Part shown: in pieces, positions 6,870-12,500 of the stretch
How the letters are laid out: the number at the start of each line of letters is the position of its first letter
How positions within the stretch are numbered: position 1 is the first letter of the stretch
NCBI GenBank assembly: GCA_002104895.1
Contig: MCFG01000033.1
Span: forward strand, 77,501-90,000
Length of the DNA stretch: 12,500 nucleotides
Direction: 5' to 3'
Source: Anaeromyces robustus
Taxonomy: Eukaryota; Neocallimastigomycota; Neocallimastigomycetes; Neocallimastigales; Neocallimastigaceae
Position numbers and translations under genes: made by a program
Notes under the pieces: model-generated
Seen by the model: the letters and a program-made list of their open reading frames with translations, nothing else
Told to the model about the DNA's origin: nothing
Database searches by the model: none

Positions 6870-7767
6870 AAAAAAATATTGAAAATATTTATATTGGAAA
6901 ATAATTAAAAAAAAATTATTTTTTTGTGTTCAATTTCTTGGATATTTTTTTTTATGTGTTTACACACATAGGAAAATTTTTTTTTTTTTTAATTATTAAT
7001 AACATGATATTCATTAATATAAATTAATATGATTTTAAATTAAATAATATATAAAATAATTAATAGTAAAACAAAATAGAAATTTGCTTTGAGAAAAATA
7101 ATAAATTATTATAAAACAAAAAAAAAAAATAATTAAATGTGTATACTAATAAACTAATAAAAATAAAATATATTATAATTTTATAAGATAGAATATTTAT
7201 GTTTTTACATAATTTCATTTTTAATACAGAATCCTACATTATAATAACATTTGTTATAATAATTTTATTATATAAAAAAAATTTTTTTTTACTATATTTA
7301 AATAGAATAAAATTTTATTTTATTTTTTTTTTTTTTTATTTATTTTATTTTATTTCATTTTATTAAAAATGTTACATGTTTACATAAATAATAAATAATA
7401 AATAATTTATTATTGATTACTTATTATGAAACTTTAAATAAAGAAGTACAAAAAAAATATTAATTTATATTAAAATGACAAAAAAAGTGATACACAATAA
7501 ATAATGAAAAATTTTAATTAATAATATTATTTTAATAGAATTAATAATAATTTATTAATATTAATAAATATAATAAATATTAATAACTTAATAATTATAA
7601 AAATTATAAAAAATCAATATAAATTATTTTATTATTATTTACTTTATAAAATAAAATATTTTTTTTAATTATTTATTAATTATTATTAATTATTGTTTCA
7701 ATTATTGATTTACATATATTATATTTATATTTATTATTATAAATACTAAACTATATATTTAAATAAA

Positions 7768-7956
7768 ATGAAGTTTTTTGTTTTTGTTTTTTTAGTAACA
7801 TTTTTCTCGTTTTTTTTTATTCTTTTTTATTTCATCATTATTAATATTTCAATGATGCTATTTTTAGCTTTAATATTTATATTTATTAGATTCAATTTTT
7901 TAGTAACTTTAATAATAACAAAATTATTAAAATTATTAGAACATAATTTTTATTAA
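7768..7956 (+). CDS. Doubtful hydrophobic small ORF (62 aa)
   Basis: This ATG-to-TAA frame starts in an A-rich context (AAAATGAAG), similar to that of the real gene. The product begins M-K-F-F-V-F-V-F-L, is almost wholly hydrophobic up to about residue 54 and ends L-L-K-L-L-E-H-N-F-Y, so it could be a small membrane peptide or a signal-anchor exon. Against it, the stretch is T-rich (Phe, Leu and Ile from T-runs), which lowers stop-codon density, and it lacks the raised G+C and the codon pattern of the 1741-4248 gene. Most likely it is a chance open frame; a first exon of a split gene is the alternative. Confidence 0.2.
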   Translation: MKFFVFVFLVTFFSFFFILFYFIIINISMMLFLALIFIFIRFNFLVTLIITKLLKLLEHNFY

Positions 7957-7980
7957 AAAAATACTAATCCTTCTTCTTAC

Positions 7981-8006
7981 TATTATTATTATTATTATTA
8001 TTATTA
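7981..8006. repeat. (TAT)n trinucleotide microsatellite
   Basis: A pure 26-bp TAT run, bounded by C at 7980 and 8007. It lies just after the doubtful small ORF. Confidence 0.95.
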
Positions 8007-8336
8007 CTCTATTCTTTATAATCGATGAACAATTTTTTTTTTGTATTGATAAATAATTAACTAAAAACTCTTTCATTTTTCTTTTCAATTTTATTAATAA
8101 TTAAAATTTATATTGATTTTTAATATATTTTATATTAAAAACATGAAATAAAATAATTATCTAAATTTTTTATTTAAAATATTAATATATATTATAATAT
8201 ATATATGTATTATATAATAATATATTATATATAATTATTATATAAATTACATATATTAAAAGAGAATTAATTTAAAAACAATGTATCACAAAAAATATTA
8301 ATAAAAATGTTTTTAATAAACCAAAAATTAAAATTT

Positions 8337-8396
8337 AAAAAAAAAAAACACCAAAAAACACCAAAAAACACCAAGAAAAAAAAAAAAAAAAAAAAA
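8337..8396. repeat. Phased A-tract array with three CACC breaks, then A21
   Basis: A12 (8337-8348) is followed by A-tracts separated by CACC at 8349-8352, 8359-8362 and 8369-8372, exactly 10 bp apart. Then come AAG and A21 (8376-8396). A-tracts repeated at the DNA helical period are known to bend DNA, so this is a candidate intrinsically curved site. It is also a simple decamer repeat (CACCAAAAAA) that slippage could create. Confidence 0.85.
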
Positions 8397-11257
8397 GAAA
8401 CAAAAAAATATATATATTTATATACATAAATATATAAAAATACTATTTTTGTGTCATTTTCTTTATATTATATTATATTTTATTATATTATATTATTAAT
8501 AAGTTTAATAAAACTTTATAAATGATGAAAATGTAATAATCATTATTACTTTTATTATTTATGAAATTCTATAATATTAGTCATATTATAAAAAGTTCAT
8601 TAAATTAATGAATCATATAAGATTCAGTAATATTTAACATAAATATACATTTTTCTATTATTTATACATAATTAAATATTAATAGAAAACAATTTAAAGT
8701 GTTCATTAAAAAATTTTAAAATAGTTTATCCTTCCTATTAATAATTAACTATTCCAATATATCTTCTTCAAAAATAAAATTTATAATAATAACACTAAAT
8801 ACTAAATAATCATTATTAGTATAATTAATTTAATTACAACATAATGTGAAACAAACTAATAAAACAAGATTTTAGAAAAAAAACTCTTTTTCTTTTATTA
8901 ATTTGTTAAATAATAATAATAAATAAAAAAAAAAAAAAAAGAATTAACAATATTTAATAATATTAATTAATTAATTAATATATAAATCATTAATAATACT
9001 ACTAAATATTATTAATTGTTACTTATTGTTTATAAAAAATATAAAACAATAATATTACAATATTATATAATTAACTAATAATATTTAATTATTACACCAC
9101 ATTAAATCAAATTAAAAATTAATAAAAAATTATAAAAAAAAAAAAAAAAAACTATAACAAAAAATTTAAAATCACGGAACATTTTTATTTAAAATTTGTA
9201 AAATAAAAAAAAATTATAGAATGAATGAATAAAATATAAATATTATTTTATAGTTATTTCGATTAACTTTTTTTTTTACTTCTATTATTGAAATTATCAA
9301 ATATAAATGATTTAAAACTTTTATATATATATATATGATTTAAATTATTTAAAAATTACCCTCTGAACACTTTCTTAAAAAAACTGCAATATTATTGTTA
9401 AATATTTTATTTCTTTTTAAACTTCAATATTATTATTAACTTTTATTAGCTTTCTATTGGACTTATTAAAATATAGATAATATTATAAAAGTAATTTAAA
9501 AAGCATTACATATTATTTGTTATTATGGTTAAAACATTATTTTATTTTACTATTTTGTTATAAATTATTGTCATAACTTTAACCAATTAAATAATTCTAT
9601 TTTATAAATATTCCTTTTTATTTTATGTGTTATAATCATACCATATATGGAATGTAATAAAAAAAAACGGTAAAAAAAAAAAAAATTAACCACATTTACA
9701 TTGGATAAATTATTTAATATTTAATTATTCTTTTTTTTTTTTTAATAAATTTATTATTATACTATATTGGTAAAACGGCAGATATCTCAATAAACGGCAA
9801 TTTAATTTTAAATGATCATGTGATAAATTATGATTAATGTAAAAAAATAACTATTTTTAATATTAAATATAAAATTATTTATGTATATTATAATATATTA
9901 TAATATATTATTACAATGTATGTTACAATATATTATATATTATATAGATTTAAAAACAATTCAAATTAGATTATTCTTTGAAATTAGTAAATGAAATTCT
10001 GTAAAATAAATTAAATAATAATAATAAAATTAAATAATTAATAATTAAATAAATAAAATCATTTAGTAATAAAGAAATTCATTAAAAATTTTGTAAAAAT
10101 GTACTTGTTACAATACTTTTATATTTTAAAGTATGAATAATAACTAAAAATTAGAATGATTAAATAGAAATTTTCTAAAAAAAAAAGCTTTTTTTTAACA
10201 ATTATGTTTATAAACCTTTTAGAAATATATAAAACATCATTAATAATTATTATTGATTATATTTTTTTTTTAATTCATCTATAAAAAAAACTTTATTTTT
10301 TTGTAGATCATTTATTTTCAACTTTCTTTTTATCTTAAATAATTTAATAAATATAATTATGAGATATAAATATTCATCTAAAGTGCATTATTGTTTATTT
10401 TTTTCTTTGTTGTTTTTTTACAACAAAACTTTAAAATCTTGATATTTTTTTTTGTTTATTAATGGATTAAAAAAAAAATAATGTATATATATATTTTTCC
10501 TTTTTTTTTTTATCATTAATGAAAGTTACAATAAAAATAAGAAATAATGCAATATATAAATATTTTATTATTTGTGTAATATATATATGAAAAATTTTAT
10601 ATATAAATAAAAAGAATATAAAATATAAATAAAATATAAAAAACGTGAAATAACAATTAAAAAATTATTAATAGTATTTTCTATATTTCGATTCATTTAA
10701 AAAATATAAAATGCAAATTTTATATTTTTTATATTTGGTACAAAATATAATAATAATAAAAAATAATAATTAATAATTAATAATTAATAATAACATCTAA
10801 GGTTGTTATTTGATTTTTTTTATTATTATTGTATTTATTAAATATTATTAACCACCATTTTTAAATAAAAAAATTGTTATTTTCACAATTAGAATAATTC
10901 TTATACTTATAATAGAAAAAAAAAAACTCAAACTAATTATAAAAAACATTAATTGTAAATTATACATACATAATGAATACTATATTCAATTGATAATTAT
11001 GAATTTATATCTAATTATTATATAAAATAAACATATTTTTAATAAACTGTTAAAAAATAATATTAATTAAATAAAAAATAAAAGGAAAAAGTAATCATCT
11101 TTAATCATTAATTATTAAATGAAAAGGTAAAATTATAATAAGCAATTTATCAATTAATTAAAATATATATTTATATATATATATTTTTCTTTTTATTTAT
11201 CCTTTTTTATTTATGCTTTTTTAGATAAAATTGATATATTAAAATATTATAAAAAAA

Positions 11258-11301
11258 AAATAAATAAATGAATAAATAAATAAATAAATAAATAAATAAA
11301 T
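11258..11301. repeat. (TAAA)n microsatellite, one interruption
   Basis: About ten TAAA units, broken once by G at 11270. The motif is the reverse complement of the TTTA array 500 bp downstream. Confidence 0.93.
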
Positions 11302-11797
11302 TTTTTGTGTTTATATTTAAACTTTATTATCAAATTCAATCAAAATTTTTCCAAATATATTTGATAATTATCAAAAAAAAATTTTTTCTCTAATTTATCT
11401 ATAAATAATATTTTTACTACTTTATTTTTATTATTTATCATATTTATCTTTAAAATTATGTATAACTGATTGATTATTTTTTTTCTTTCATTTAATTAAT
11501 ATTGTTTATTAATTGATCAAATGTAAAACAGAAATATATAATATTACTGTATTATAATAGTTTATTTTTTTTATTTTTGCATTATGCAATTAATCATAAA
11601 CTTTGTTAAATTTAAAAAAAAAAAAATAAAATAATAATTAAAATTATATAAAAAAATTGTTTTAATTATAAATAATTAATAATGATTTAGGGAAAAAAAA
11701 GTATGACAATATATATTGTTCTTTAATATATTATTCTTTTATATATATTAAACAACTTTAAAATATTAAATCCTATTATAGCATTATCATTTAATTC

Positions 11798-11908
<111 letters not shown>

Positions 11909-12500
11909 GTTTATTACTTTCTTGTTAACTGCCTATTATTATAATAATCGACTTTTTCTGTTTTTTAATATTCTTTTTTTTTTTTTTTATTTTTTATTAT
12001 GTGTCAATTTAATATTAATATTTTATTTTATTTTATTTATATCATTTTTATTTCGAATGATTTGTTTTAATGATAAATAAAGTATATGATATTCTTAATA
12101 ATAAATAAAAAGGGTTATTGAAAAAGTATTTCTATTAAATTTTGAACTATTTGTATAACTTAACACAGTCAATAAATTTTTTTTATAAAAAAAATAATCA
12201 TTTTCATTATATTTTTATTATGTATATGTTTTATTTGTTTATATTATATTTAATCATAAATATATATATAATTATTTTTTTTTAAAATACATTATTATTA
12301 TATCATTTTCCTGCTTATAAATTTATTGATTTGTTATTTATTTTTTAACTATTCTATGATTCATTCTGATTAACCTATTCTAATATGTTTATTTTTTTAA
12401 TTACTTGTAATAAATTATTGTTGTTGCTGATATTACTTTTTATTTTATTATATTATTATTTTTTATTTATAATTATAATAATAAATAAAATTTATAATCT

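Larger units (their letters stand above)
5641..7767. other. AT-rich non-coding stretch
   Basis: Nothing gene-like was found. It starts with an ATTT/TATA microsatellite region, includes A21 at 6020-6040, a heptamer array at 6831-6865 and a 7-bp hairpin TATGTGT-TTAC-ACACATA at 6953-6970. The rest is dispersed A/T sequence with only scattered G or C. Confidence 0.7.

Noticed and set aside
9361-9800. Possible tRNA or small RNA gene in slightly G/C-containing patches
   Set aside because: I could not find paired acceptor, anticodon and T arms, and the G/C patches are too short and scattered for a tRNA.

Overview
The window is eukaryotic nuclear-type DNA of extreme AT content. It carries one clear gene on the minus strand (1741-4248) inside about 10 kb of DNA that, by eye, is only some 5-10% G+C. 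The AT bias, the long poly-A/poly-T runs, the abrupt rise in G+C inside the coding region, the intronless gene and a fungal-style secretion start (signal peptide, then Lys-Arg soon after) fit an anaerobic gut fungus (Neocallimastigomycota) best. A dictyostelid or another AT-rich protist is not excluded. No gene here pins the taxon down, so this is inference.

Layout. 1-1740 is non-coding and T-rich on the plus strand. It has long poly-T runs, a recurrent T6-GATA word and, just past the stop codon of the gene, three perfect palindromes in 91 bp (1646-1736). 1741-4248 (minus) encodes an 835-residue, very acidic, repeat-built protein with a signal peptide. It has one small module with predicted order and three evenly spaced cysteines (residues 230-292), a large T-P-A-D-D pentapeptide region, a short helical segment (584-619), an A-E-P-T-D repeat block and an Ala/Asp/Glu tail with four copies of a 13-residue motif. 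All of its DNA-level tandem arrays have periods of 15 or 30 bp. 4249-12500 is more than 8 kb with no convincing gene. It holds a possible promoter region with a 17-bp inverted repeat and two AGTACT motifs, several microsatellites (ATTT, AAAT, TAT and two heptamer arrays), poly-A runs, a 10-bp-phased A-tract array, and one weak 62-residue hydrophobic ORF (7768-7956).

No tRNA, rRNA, transposon coding sequence, CRISPR array or operon-like cluster could be supported. Because there is effectively one gene, no pathway can be reconstructed. The most unusual content is the secreted acidic protein itself: an internal minisatellite that looks freshly expanded, two stretches of about 230 residues without Lys, Arg or His, and an embedded Cys-x14-Cys-x14-Cys module of unknown family.
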